This document shows, piece by piece, positions 1 through 9,873 of a DNA stretch of 64,000 nucleotides (position 1 is its first letter; the number at the start of each line of letters is the position of its first letter). This DNA is from Yamagishiella unicocca (lineage: Eukaryota > Chlorophyta > Chlorophyceae > Chlamydomonadales > Volvocaceae). The notes under the pieces were generated by a model, which did not search any database, was not told the origin of the DNA, and saw nothing but the letters and a program-made list of their open reading frames with translations. The stretch is from the NCBI GenBank assembly GCA_003116995.1, contig BDSL01000017.1:930001-994000 (forward strand), in the 5' to 3' direction. The position numbers and the translations under genes are program-made.

Positions 1-242
1 TGTACGACACGGTGAACGTGGCAACGTCGTACCCCTGCAGGTAACGCGGCCGAGGCGGCCAAGTGCGCTGCCAACCGGTGGCTAGGTGAGCGCTGTGTGC
101 GCACGACGAAGACGTTTCGGTTTCGGTTGGAGAGAAGGGTCGTTGCAACTGCAATACAGTTACAAATTAGCGGCGTGAGGCTCCCAGCGCTGGAGCCGAC
201 TGCCGGTGCCCAAACCGATCCTTGACCTGTTAAAATATCAGC

Positions 243-826
243 ATGACCGCGCACGGCCATCAGCAGCACAATCATACCCATCCTTCCGCGTTCTTCTGCG
301 ACGCCCTGCCCGCGTACACAGACAACACCTACTCGTTGCTGTCCTGGTGCAAGAAGAAGTTTGTCGGTCGCGAGTCGGAGCTCGCAAAATTCTTTGAGGA
401 GGTGCGCGGCGGGAGCGGGGGCGGGCGGGGACCCAACGCATGCACTGCCTGCGCCGCAGCGATACTGCACGTAGCGCCAACCTGCGGCCCACACGTGCCC
501 ACGGCTCCGCAACAGCGATGTAGCCTCCGTGAACAGCGATGTAGCCTCCGTTGATTGCGTCGCGCTCTCCACAGCAAACCATATAATCGGCCATTCGCGA
601 ACTGCGCTGCGTCGGCCTCTTCAACAGGCAATCAATCTAATCGGCCATTCGCGAATATGCCACTGTATATACCATCTGCGCGGTGACTGTCACAAAAGCA
701 GCCTCGCATGTGGGCGCCGTCGAGCCTAAACACCCTAACACTACTATGGCCTCCCTGTCTGTGCACCCCTGTGCCACACGACGTCGGCAGAACGGCCTGG
801 ACGAGAAGGCCGAGTACATTGAATAA
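243..826 (+). CDS. Small unrecognised protein, two-exon model
   Basis: I do not recognise this protein. Exon 1 (243-410) starts at an ATG and encodes about 56 residues with Chlamydomonas-like codon use, including a Lys-Lys-Lys-Phe-Val-Gly-Arg stretch. It ends GAG-GAG before a GTGCGC donor. A phase-matched last exon (791-826) follows a CGGCAG acceptor and encodes NGLDEKAEYIE then TAA. The joined product is about 67 residues, acidic at its C-terminus, with no signal peptide or membrane segment. The 380-bp intron holds two short direct duplications. A TGTAA at 1259-1263 could end the transcript, which would make it overlap the last exon of the minus-strand Mpv17 gene. The ATG follows an acceptor-like TATCAG, so 243 could instead be an internal exon of a gene that begins outside the window. 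Confidence 0.4.
486..655. repeat. Two short direct duplications in one intron
   Basis: A 20-bp unit containing GATGTAGCCTCCGT occurs twice in tandem near 515-555. A second unit, AATCGGCCATTCGCGAA, occurs near 588 and again near 640. Both lie in the intron of the small gene. Confidence 0.6.
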
Positions 827-1119
827 AGGTCGTCTAAAGGCGGAAGAACTTTCTACACACATTCCGTTATCTCTCAGCGATGCAATCCCGCCGGCATGGT
901 TGCAAGTGTGTGAAACCCAGAGTCCAGCGCGTCGTATGGTCCGTCCTCGGGAATCCAGCCGCCGACAAACACGGACGCGTCTGGAGGAACGTACAACACC
1001 CGTGGGTGCGAGCCGTGGATGTGACACTAAGCGTTATCGGCCCAGCTCATGCGGGCGATCATACGGGCGATCGTACGCCATGACGCCTCCAGTCACCGTT
1101 AAGGGCTTGAGACTGTTGC

Positions 1120-4100
1120 TCATGGCTTGGCGGCTGCTGCGGGTTCGACGACCGCCTTGTGGCTCTGGAAGGACATGTATGTATTCCAGATGAGGGCCAC
1201 TACGTTGGCGGTGAGCACCTGCGGTGTGCGCGAGTGGGTGCGTGTGAGGAGGGCAGGATGTAATGTTAGAGGCGGGGATGCCAGCAGAAGGCAGCAGAAC
1301 GACGATGATCACGGCGTGCCGCAGCACCCAGAGAGTTTTGCGGAAGTCGATTTGAAACCATTACGTCACAGTTTAGCAGTGCCGGAAGTGCGCGGATGGT
1401 ACGGCGACGTGGAGCTCGGAATGGAGCTGGGGCCGACGACTTATATCGCGTTGCATACATATATGTTGGAGCAACTGCATGTTGGACGAACATATTTTGG
1501 AAACCTTTTTCGGGGCCAACGCCGCGAAGGACGGGGCGCAAGGAGGGAGGGAAGTGAGGAGTCCGTTCCGGCGGCTCATTCATCGCATTGAAGTACCGTA
1601 CGCGGACGGCAGGAAACGTTTTAGTCTTGTTGTTGGAGAGTGTCAAGTGGCGTCACTCGTTTCTCATAAACGGAAGTGACGTCCTTAACGGAACGCGATG
1701 TCCTTGGACAAAGGACTGAGGGGGAGTTGCCGGTATGTAGCATGAACACGTCTCGCTGACGACCGTGTGGCATAAGTCGTCAGCCCGGACGCCGCTTTCA
1801 ACTCCCGGCTAGCATGTGACAATTCCCCGCTGAACCATCGCGCGTATTCTAGTGGCGCGTTTGAAGCTGCGCTTGACCGGTCCACCTGCTGCCTCCTGCA
1901 GCAAAGTTCCCTCTGCATGGCTCCCAGACGACACCCCTTATCGTCGTGCTTTATCATGCCAGGCTCCCGACATGAACAGCGCATGGCTGTGTGATCTACC
2001 TGATGCCCTGAACAACCCTTATCCGTAAACCCGAGCTCCAAGGATAAGGTGGCTCAGTATCGTAAGACATACGGTACCAGCCCTGTCGTTCGAAACCTCG
2101 GCCACCAAACGCGGCGACGCGACGTACGATAGCTCCCGATTGACAAGATGCGTCACTTCGAACAGCACACTGCGCCCCCTCGTCCTTAACCCATTTCCAA
2201 ATCCACTCCCCTTCACTGCACACCCCTTCACTGCGCACCCCTTCACCGCACTCCTTTCCGTCTACTCCCGGGACCCACCACCCCCCGCCCCACCTGCAAG
2301 TTCGGCGGCATGAAGCGGAAGTTGAAGTACTGCGCAGGGATCCACAGCACCCAGTTGACCTTGACGGTCTCCAGAAGGTCCTGCTCCAGCTTGGGCCGGA
2401 TCAGCTGGGGCTTCCCCTGTTGACGTGGCGAGGGACACAGGCAGCAAGGTGTTACAGGCGATAGGTCGGTACCGTACTATATGCAGGCGGTGGGTCGGTA
2501 CCGTACTATATGCAGGCGGTGGGCGAGACCTCGGTCAACGCGGTGCAACTGCGTGTGGATTCTGAACAGGGGCGGCCGACGGGATTGGAGATCGCGAGCC
2601 GAGATGGCCGAATTATACGGCGGAAAGTACGGCGAGGCCACGTGGCCGCTGAAACGTGGCGTAACTCGGGCGTCGTTAACGTGAGGTCTGACATTCTGCT
2701 TTGACATTTTCCTTTGGCATTTTCCTTTGGCATTTTCCTTTGACATTTTCCTTTGGCATTTTCCTTTCTTCTGCATGACCCGGTAGGAAGGCCACAGCTC
2801 CGCGCAGCTTGCGTGGAGCTGCGAATGAGCTGTTTGCTGATCGGAGGGGCCGCGTACCTCAATAGCGAAGAGGACCGAGATGAAGGTGGCTAGGAAGATG
2901 GGGGCGAACACCGCCTGGTCTAGAAGCAGCTGCAGCACCGCGCCTACGGGTGGGGGGTGGGTGGCGGGTGGGTGGCGAGAAGACCCGGCTACACGACATA
3001 GGAAACAGAGGGCTGTAACCAACCGCCGAATAGCGGGAGGAAGGGGGCGTGGCATAAAAACCGGGAGGAGGGGGGGTTGTAAAAACCGTCTTACGCGACG
3101 GGACAGGATAGTTGGCGCATGGACACCGATTTTGTGGGCGCATGCTGGAGCACCGGGACTGACTACCGGCGGAGGAGTCGGCGGGCTGCTCAGGACCGCA
3201 CGCTTGCCTCCGGCGGACAGGCGTTGTACGGAGTTTCGTTAGGCCTCCTTTATCTTGCATCTGGCGGCCCATCAGAAATACGCATACTCCGCATTTCAGC
3301 CCGGCACCCCCTGGCCAGAAAGCCGACCCATCGGTTTCCTCCCATACCACCCCACCACGGACACGTCATGGTGCGGCTGCTGGGTGCCCCCTCCAAACAC
3401 GTCCAACGCCCTCTTTCCCGTTTCCCCCAGGCCCGACCCGTGACCGGCTGCGCAGCTGCGCAGCTTCCCCGCCCGTTCGCTCACCAACGGTGCCACGTGC
3501 CGGGACCAGTCGGTTGAGCAGTGCGTACCAGTAGTGCAGCGTAGGGCCCACCAGCGCCAAGCCCTGGGAACGGTGTCAAGCCATCGGAGAAAGTGGAGGA
3601 GGGCGTCAGGGAACAGGAGGTAGGAGGCGAGGTAGGAGGCGCTAGTCAAGTTTCTTTCCTTTGAGGACGACGACGTCCGTAGCCTGGCCGCATGGATCCA
3701 AATACGGAGCCGGATCCACATACGGAGCCGGATCCACATACGGAGCCGGATCCACATACGGAGCCGGATCCACATACGGAGCCGGATCCACATACGGAGC
3801 CGGATCCACATACGGAACCGGATCCACATACGGAGCGGGATCCACATACGGAGCGGGATCCACATACGGAGGCGGATCCACATACGGAGCCGGATCCACA
3901 TACGGAGGCGGGAGGCAGGGGGACGGGAGGTGGGGGGATGGCGCGGGTGAAGCCGGCACGTACCATGAATGTGAAGGTGCCGGTGCGCTTGGGGTCCCAC
4001 TTGCCGGCCTCGATGAACAGCTGGCAGAAGATGTCGCCCAGCGCGTTCAGCAGCGCGCACGTTAGCGCCTTGGTGATGAGCTTTGGGGTTAGGGTTTCAA

Positions 4101-4366
4101 GGTTTTAGGTGAGGGACAGAGGGTTTAGTTGTCCGTAGGCTGGTGCCGGCGCGTCACGCTGTGGCGATGTATGCGCAAGGCCCGGGTGCGTGTGGACCGT
4201 GGAGTCTTACCGGGTTGGACTCCAGGCAGCCCATGTACCATCCCCACAGTCCACTGGGGGAGCCACTGGGCTTCTGTGGCTGGCCATTGCCGCCCGACGC
4301 TACGGGCTTGCCACCGCTGCCGCCAGTGCCGCCTCCGCCGGAGCCATCGGCCGCACGGCACAGCAT
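1120..4366 (-). CDS. Mpv17/PMP22-family membrane protein
   Basis: Six minus-strand exons join in phase: 4366-4211, 4080-3964, 3563-3497, 2943-2858, 2416-2294, 1218-1120. The product is about 215 aa, near the usual family length. Family landmarks appear in order: WGWYMGCLESNP before the first helix; LNALGDIFCQ; GPTLHYWY; the DQAVFAPIF helix; and the C-terminal signature VNWVLWIPAQYFNFRFMPPNLQ-type block, ending in an Asn-Val-Val-Ala-Leu-Ile-Trp-Asn helix. Family members are four-helix proteins of the mitochondrial inner or peroxisomal membrane, thought to form non-selective channels. The substrate cannot be read from sequence. The first 35 residues after the ATG at 4366 are Gly/Ser-rich. A more presequence-like ATG at 4623 (MASQCIAQSLLRNCLR) lies in another frame and would need an extra intron. 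The start is therefore uncertain; the rest is secure. Confidence 0.86.
2464..2527. repeat. Tandem duplication, about 31 bp
   Basis: A unit containing GGTACCGTACTATATGCAGG is present twice head to tail in the fourth intron of the Mpv17 gene. Confidence 0.75.
2704..2768. repeat. 13-bp tandem repeat
   Basis: About five copies of CATTTTCCTTTGG or close variants lie in the Mpv17 intron just downstream of the exon ending at 2858. Confidence 0.75.
3040..3170. repeat. Dispersed intronic element, family B
   Basis: This segment has an A-rich aaaaccg start, TTACGCGAC, a TTGGCGCATGG block and GGGCGCATGCTGGAGCA. The same order of blocks recurs near 54280, 56600, 57060 and 63750 in introns of other genes. 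Confidence 0.6.
3692..3906. repeat. 18-bp minisatellite, about 12 copies
   Basis: The unit is GGATCCACATACGGAGCC with a few point variants, in the second intron of the Mpv17 gene. The unit is a multiple of three and free of stops in several frames. If the intron were retained, the minus strand would read in frame from the exon ending at 3964 through a Ser-Val-Cys-Gly-Ser-Gly hexapeptide repeat to a stop at 3646. Confidence 0.9.
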
Positions 4367-4892
4367 CCGACGCGACGCCCTGCTGCCTGCGGGCAGGCGT
4401 TCAGCCGTGGCAGTAGTATGGGTAATAATACTCTTAGCACTGGATAGGACGGGGGTTCGTGCGCAGACGATTGACGCCCGTTGGTACCTGCCGCCGGTGC
4501 GACCGGAACTCCGACAGATGGACAGCGAGACCGCCCGATTGTCGCAATGTTATTGCAATGGCGGACACCAGAGCGTAGGCAATTCCGTAGCAAAGACTGA
4601 GCAATGCATTGCGAGGCCATGGTCGGGAATAGGGTCAGGGTCGACAGGTCACGTTTCAAACCCTCCAAAAACACATCAACTACTAGTTCTCAATTTATTT
4701 TAGGAGTTGATGTGAGCGTCAATGGAGGCTGAATGCGAACGTTTGTGCGCGCTCTTTGGAAACGTTGCAGTACGCGCGCCGTACGCGCGCAGTCTGATCG
4801 GGCCACTGTGCCATTCTGATGGGCATCCCTTCCTGTATTACTTGCTAGTCGTCTTTCTCAGCACTTTCCTGTTGTTTCCGAACAACGCAAAG
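4367..4892. promoter_or_regulatory. Shared divergent upstream region (Mpv17 / UCP)
   Basis: About 526 bp separate the two divergent start codons. It must hold the promoters and 5' UTRs of both genes, less if Mpv17 starts at 4623. A CGTACGCGCG direct/inverted cluster lies near 4768-4792. No TATA box stands out. Confidence 0.5.
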
Positions 4893-5578
4893 ATGGTAGC
4901 AAGTTCGGGCAAGTCGCTGCCTTTCCCGCAAATGTTTGCATCCAGTGCAATTGCGGCATGCACTGCTGAGGTACGTATACCATTTAGTTGCCCCAAAAGT
5001 TGACCACTGGGCAGATGCAAGCAGGCGTTTACGGCTTGCGACGCAGGCCCTGACCCTACCACTGGACACAGCCAAGGTCAGGCTGCAGCTGCAGGCTGGC
5101 AGCACCAAGTATAAGTAAGCGCTGAGCTGCCGTGGCATATTTGGCCCTGCATGCTGAGGGCGCGGCGTAAACCGCGCATGGACCCGGATTGCAGGGGCAT
5201 GCTCGGGACGGTCATGACGATCGCCCGCGAGGAGGGCGCAGCATCGCTCTGGAAGGGCCTGGAGCCAGGTGGGTGCGGCTTGAAGCGCCATGCGCCTGCG
5301 TGCACCTGCCTGATCGCTGCGGTGTACGTCCGCCCTAACCGCCACCGACCCTATCCTTTCTGATTTGCAGGCCTGCACCGGCAGTGCCTGTTCGGCGGCC
5401 TGCGCATCGGCCTCTATGAGCCGGTGAGCATGATGTGGTTGCTTGCCAAGCGGCTGAACCCCGAATAGACCTCACACGCAGCATACCGATCTGCCTAAAA
5501 TCACCTACACGATATCCTGAGGGTCCTCTCACCCCCCCCCCGCCATCAGCGCCCGTGCCACACGCCATGTTGCAATGA

Positions 5579-5628
<50 letters not shown>

Positions 5629-8600
5629 CCTCTCCTTTCCCAGGTCAGTTTCCTCGCATTTGGCATGGGCTGGGATTCCTGTGCCGGGCACTCTGTCTGT
5701 TACTGGCATTGCACGCGAAGTTGTCACCTATACCTCTGCCTTGCGCACTAGGATAGGTAAATAGGTAAATAGGCTAGGTAGTTGTAGGTGCTTCGCGCCA
5801 CGCCTACGCCGCAGCAGCGCGGCGTCGGTTGTTGGGGCGCAACCGTCTTTCTGGCTATCGGAGCGCTGCGCGGCCGCCGGCTACATAATTGGACTTCTGG
5901 CTTCTCGTGGACCCAGTCTGGGCTTCTTTCGGTAACTATTGGCGCCCCGCACTGACTCCGGATTCCTTGGTCTCCTCGCGCTACGTCTACTTCGCGGCTC
6001 AGCTCAGCATTTATAAAACACACACACATACACACGGGACATGAGAGCTAGCGCCTGGCTCTGGCTCGCCGGCTCTTAACCACCCTAGGCCGCCTACCAC
6101 CGGGGGAGCCAGCTCGCCATGCGCAGCGCGAGCCGTCGGCGGCCACCACCGGACTTGCATGATGTCTTGTCGTACATACACACCATGCGGTTTCTTGTCG
6201 TACGGACACACCGCGTGGTTGGTGTCGGACATGTACGCCGCGTGATGGATGGCTAACTGACCGACTGGCTGGCTGGCCGGGGGGCAATGCAGGTACGCAA
6301 CCTGTACGTGGGTAAGGACTTCAAAGGTGACCCCCCGCTGCACCTCAAGATCGCCGCCGGCCTCACCACAGGAGCTCTGGGCATCTCGGTGGCCAGCCCC
6401 ACCGACCTAGTGAAGGTGGGGACGATGGGCGGTTGGTGGCGGTTGCGGTTAGCCAATGGCGGTTGGTTATTGAGGGGTACGAGGGTACGGCACGTGCGAC
6501 GAGCACGGCGATGGATGAGGGAGGGTAAAGCAAAATCAGGGAGTTGGGCTGGAGGGAGTTGATGCGCGGCTGGCGGCACGGAAGGTCGTCGTCGCCGAGG
6601 CCGCCAGCTGCGTGCCACACCACCACACCGCCACCACAACCGCCACCACAACCACCGCCACCCCCGCTCTGGTAGGGGGATGGTGCGACCCACTGCTAGG
6701 CGATGTGGTGTTTGTTGGCGACCAGGTGGCCCCCCCGCTCTACACCCCGCGAGGTGGCCGCTGGACACCCCGCGAGGTGGCCGCTGGACCGTGTTTGCGA
6801 CCAGCAGCGTTGGCGGCTGGGCGATCGGTTGACCATTCTGTTGTCGATGTCGTATTGCACGGTTGGTGTGTTTGTTTTGCGCCGTACAGGTTCGCATGCA
6901 GTCGGAGGGCAAGCTGGCGGCGGGGGTGGCCAAGAAGTACCCTAGCGCGTTTGCGGCGTACGGCATCATTGCCAGGTAAGTCCGCCGGCAAACGAATCCA
7001 ACTGCGAACCCACCTGCGGAAGCGAATCCAATCCTGAACCCAACTCAGGAAGCGAATCCATCGGTAAAATCTAAAATTCATCCTCTGATGAAGATGGCTC
7101 TGGCACATGCCCACCTTACACGTGCGAGGCGACTCAGAGCCCAGGGCCTGGCCTCGGTCGGGTGCCTGGCCTCGGTCGGGTACCTGGCCTCGGTCGGGTA
7201 CCTGGCCTCGGTCGGGTACCTGGCCTCGGTCGGGTACCTGGCCTCGGTCGGGTGCCTGGCCTCGGTCGGGTGCCTGGCCTCGGTCGGGTACCTGGCCTCG
7301 GTCGGGTACCTGGCCTCGGTCGGGTGCCTGGCCTCGGTCGGGTACCTGGTCTCGTGCCCTCCCCCTCCCCCCGGGGTCTTCCTCGAACCCCCCCGGGGTG
7401 GACTGACCACCACGCGGTCGCGTCATCACCGTGCGCGCAGGGAGGAGGGCATTCTGGGTCTGTGGAAGGGCCTGGGCCCCAACATTGCCCGTAACGCCAT
7501 AATCAACGCTGCGGAGCTGGCCAGCTACGACCAGGTGGGGGGCGGAGGGAGGGCCACTGGGCCTGGGGGGGGAGGGGCAGCGGTGGGGAGGGGCAGCGGC
7601 CGGGAGGGGCAGCGGGGGGGAGGGGCAAATCATCGACTGCAGTTCACTGGGCAGCTCAGCAGCTCAGCAAACTGCGTCAACCGACAGACTGTCGGCTGCA
7701 GCTCGCTTGGCTGCAAGGGGCGGTGTGTCATGGCCCTCACGAGGCGCCCTCGGAATGCAGCCGTAGCGCAATGCAGCCGTCGCGCATGTTGACAAGGACA
7801 TCGTCTACGCCCAAAACGCGAAAAGAGAGTAGCAGGATACCAAGGTGTAGGAAGACGCAATGCGCTATCTGTCTTGGGCATCAGGAGCTTTTCACCTGCT
7901 AGCTCCTTCCCACCTGCCTTTGCGAGCGTGCGTCGCACCGGGCAGCGTCGCCTGTGTGGGAGGGGCGGAGTACACGGCGGGTGGGGGGGGGGCAAGGAAA
8001 ACCCGTGTGCGAAGAACACGGCGGGGGGAGACGGGGGCGATACACACGGTCTCGTGCCCAATCATCCAGACGTCGCTGTTGAGTGCTGCAGTGCTACAGT
8101 CCAAGAATTCTTCCCATGACCCCTCCCTGGAAATGCTGTCGGCCCGGCCCCTGCCCGTGTCCCACACAGATCAAGGAGTCGCTGCTGGCTGCCGGTCTCA
8201 GCGACAACATCGGAACCCACCTGCTGTCAGGTGAGTGGCTGGGGGGGGGCCGGGCGAGGCGCCGTCTGCAGTTATGGGACCCGGCATAACTTGCCGGGAC
8301 CCGGCCTTGCTGAACGACGCACGTCGGTTTTGAGAGTCGTCCTCCGTTGCGCGCGGGATGCACGCGCATCAGCAAGTGCGCCTTTGTTGCATGCTGAATC
8401 CGCACACTGCCCCCTGGCCCCCCCTGCCCCTGCCCCTGCCCCCCCCCAGGTCTCGGTGCCGGCTTCGTCGCGGTGTGCATCGGCTCCCCCGTGGATGTCG
8501 TCAAGTCGCGCATCATGGGTGAGCACACACCCGCCTCCACCCGGGCCACATCTGCGCCCCCCCCCCCCGGGGCCTTCTCGCCACCCCCGGGAGGCCTGAT

Positions 8601-9873
8601 TACCCCCCCTTCCACCCGGCGCACATTGTCCCCCCCGGGGGCCTGTCGGGTCTCACGGGTCCAGCCGCATGCCGCCGGATGCGCCAGATGGACCACCACT
8701 TTCGCCGCCCTCGGTTTGTCGGCCGTGGATTCGCACATTCTCTTTAAAAAAAACCCTCCACCCGGCCCACATTGGCCCCCCCCCGGGGCCTGCCGGGCCT
8801 TACTGGTCCAGCCGCATGCCGCCGGATGCGCCGTGCTAGGCTCGCCCTGCTCGCGTGCTCGTCTGTTGCCGTACGGTGACAGGCGGGGGTTTGTTGCAGC
8901 ATTATTGTTGCAATAGCATTTATGTTTTTTAAGGAAGGACTATGGGACCATGTCGTGTAACCGGGTCTTTATGGGCCCCTCCCTGCTGCGACCATCCGCC
9001 GGCCATGCGCCAACCGTCCTGTCCTTTTCGCGTCAACGGTTTTTATGCCCCCCCCTCCTGCTGCGAGCCCAGGCGACCGTGAGGGTCGGTTCGCCGGTGT
9101 GCTGGACTGCTTCGTCAAGACCGCGCGCAATGAGGGCGTCTTTGCGTTCTACAAGGGCTTTGCGCCCAACTTCGGACGCTTGGGCTCGTGGAACGTGGCC
9201 ATGTTCCTCACGCTGGAGCAGGTGGGGGGTGGGGAGGGTGGAAACCCGGGAGGGGGGGTCGAGGAAGACCCGTGGATGCCAGAAAAAACCGTTTAGAACA
9301 GACGTTTTGAGATGCACGCTGGAGAACTGGGTTGGGGATGGGAGGGAGGAGGGTGGCGAAGAAACCCGGGGGTGGGGGGAGGGTGCGGAAACCGGGGGGG
9401 GAGGGTGAGGAAACCCGTGGAAGCGGCTTAGGAAGAGAAAGGGGGCAACATTAGGGGGGCCGGGCGGTGTGGGGCGCTGGCTGGGGGAAGGGGATCCTCC
9501 GGGTGCCTGTGTTTCCTACGCTGGCGCAGAGGCGCTGAGGTCATTTGAAGGGCAAATTTTGGAATGTCATATCTTGTCAACCAGTGTGCACTTTGGTGTC
9601 AAAAGTGGATACGTTTGTTTCGTCCAGGCTCCGCTCTCCTGGCAACGGTAAGCCCGTCCCGCTAGCCGGCTGAGTCGCTGCTGTGGTGATGTTATGATGT
9701 TACGCTGTGGAGAGGTACATGTGGTGCCATTGAGGTGCGAAAATAAATCACCCAACGAAGCCACGCCCTGTGACCTCTCCTTACCTAGCTCCAACGCCGA
9801 CCTTTTACCTCGTCTGTCATTACCTCGTCTATCGTTGCAGGTCAAGAAGCTGTTCACTCCGAAGGATGTGTGA
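4893..9873 (+). CDS. UCP: Mitochondrial uncoupling-type carrier (UCP/PUMP)
   Basis: Eleven exons join in phase: 4893-4970, 5047-5114, 5195-5268, 5371-5423, 6293-6415, 6890-6975, 7441-7534, 8170-8230, 8450-8518, 9073-9221, 9841-9873. The product is 295 aa, the standard mitochondrial-carrier size: three repeats of about 100 residues, six helices. Each repeat has its carrier signature: [16 protein letters not shown] and PVDVVKSR. The blocks [35 protein letters not shown] and [14 protein letters not shown] match plant uncoupling proteins rather than other carriers. The expected role is inner-membrane proton leak and/or C4-dicarboxylate or amino-acid exchange, regulated by fatty acids and nucleotides in known members. 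The ATG at 4893 fits the family N-terminus. An in-frame upstream ATG at 4722 would add 57 residues. Introns carry a CA microsatellite, an 18-bp minisatellite and a family A element. Confidence 0.94.
5582..5628. repeat. (AC)n microsatellite
   Basis: About 23 CA dinucleotides without interruption, in UCP intron 4. Confidence 0.97.
7147..7346. repeat. 18-bp minisatellite, about 11 copies
   Basis: The unit is CCTGGCCTCGGTCGGGTA, with an A/G variant at the last base, in UCP intron 6. It has the same unit length as the unrelated minisatellite in the neighbouring Mpv17 gene. Confidence 0.93.
9258..9340 (+). repeat. Dispersed intronic element, family A
   Basis: This copy has GAAGACCCGTGGATGC, then AAAACCGTTTAGAACAGACG, GAGATGCA and GGAGAACTGGGTTGG. 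It starts about 35 bp after the donor of UCP exon 10. Related copies are listed at 27618, 35772, 45287, 53395, 54147 and 61044. Confidence 0.8.

Noticed and set aside
6740..7633. Minus-strand frame with PDRGQ repeats
   Set aside because: It is a reading of the 18-bp minisatellite in UCP intron 6.
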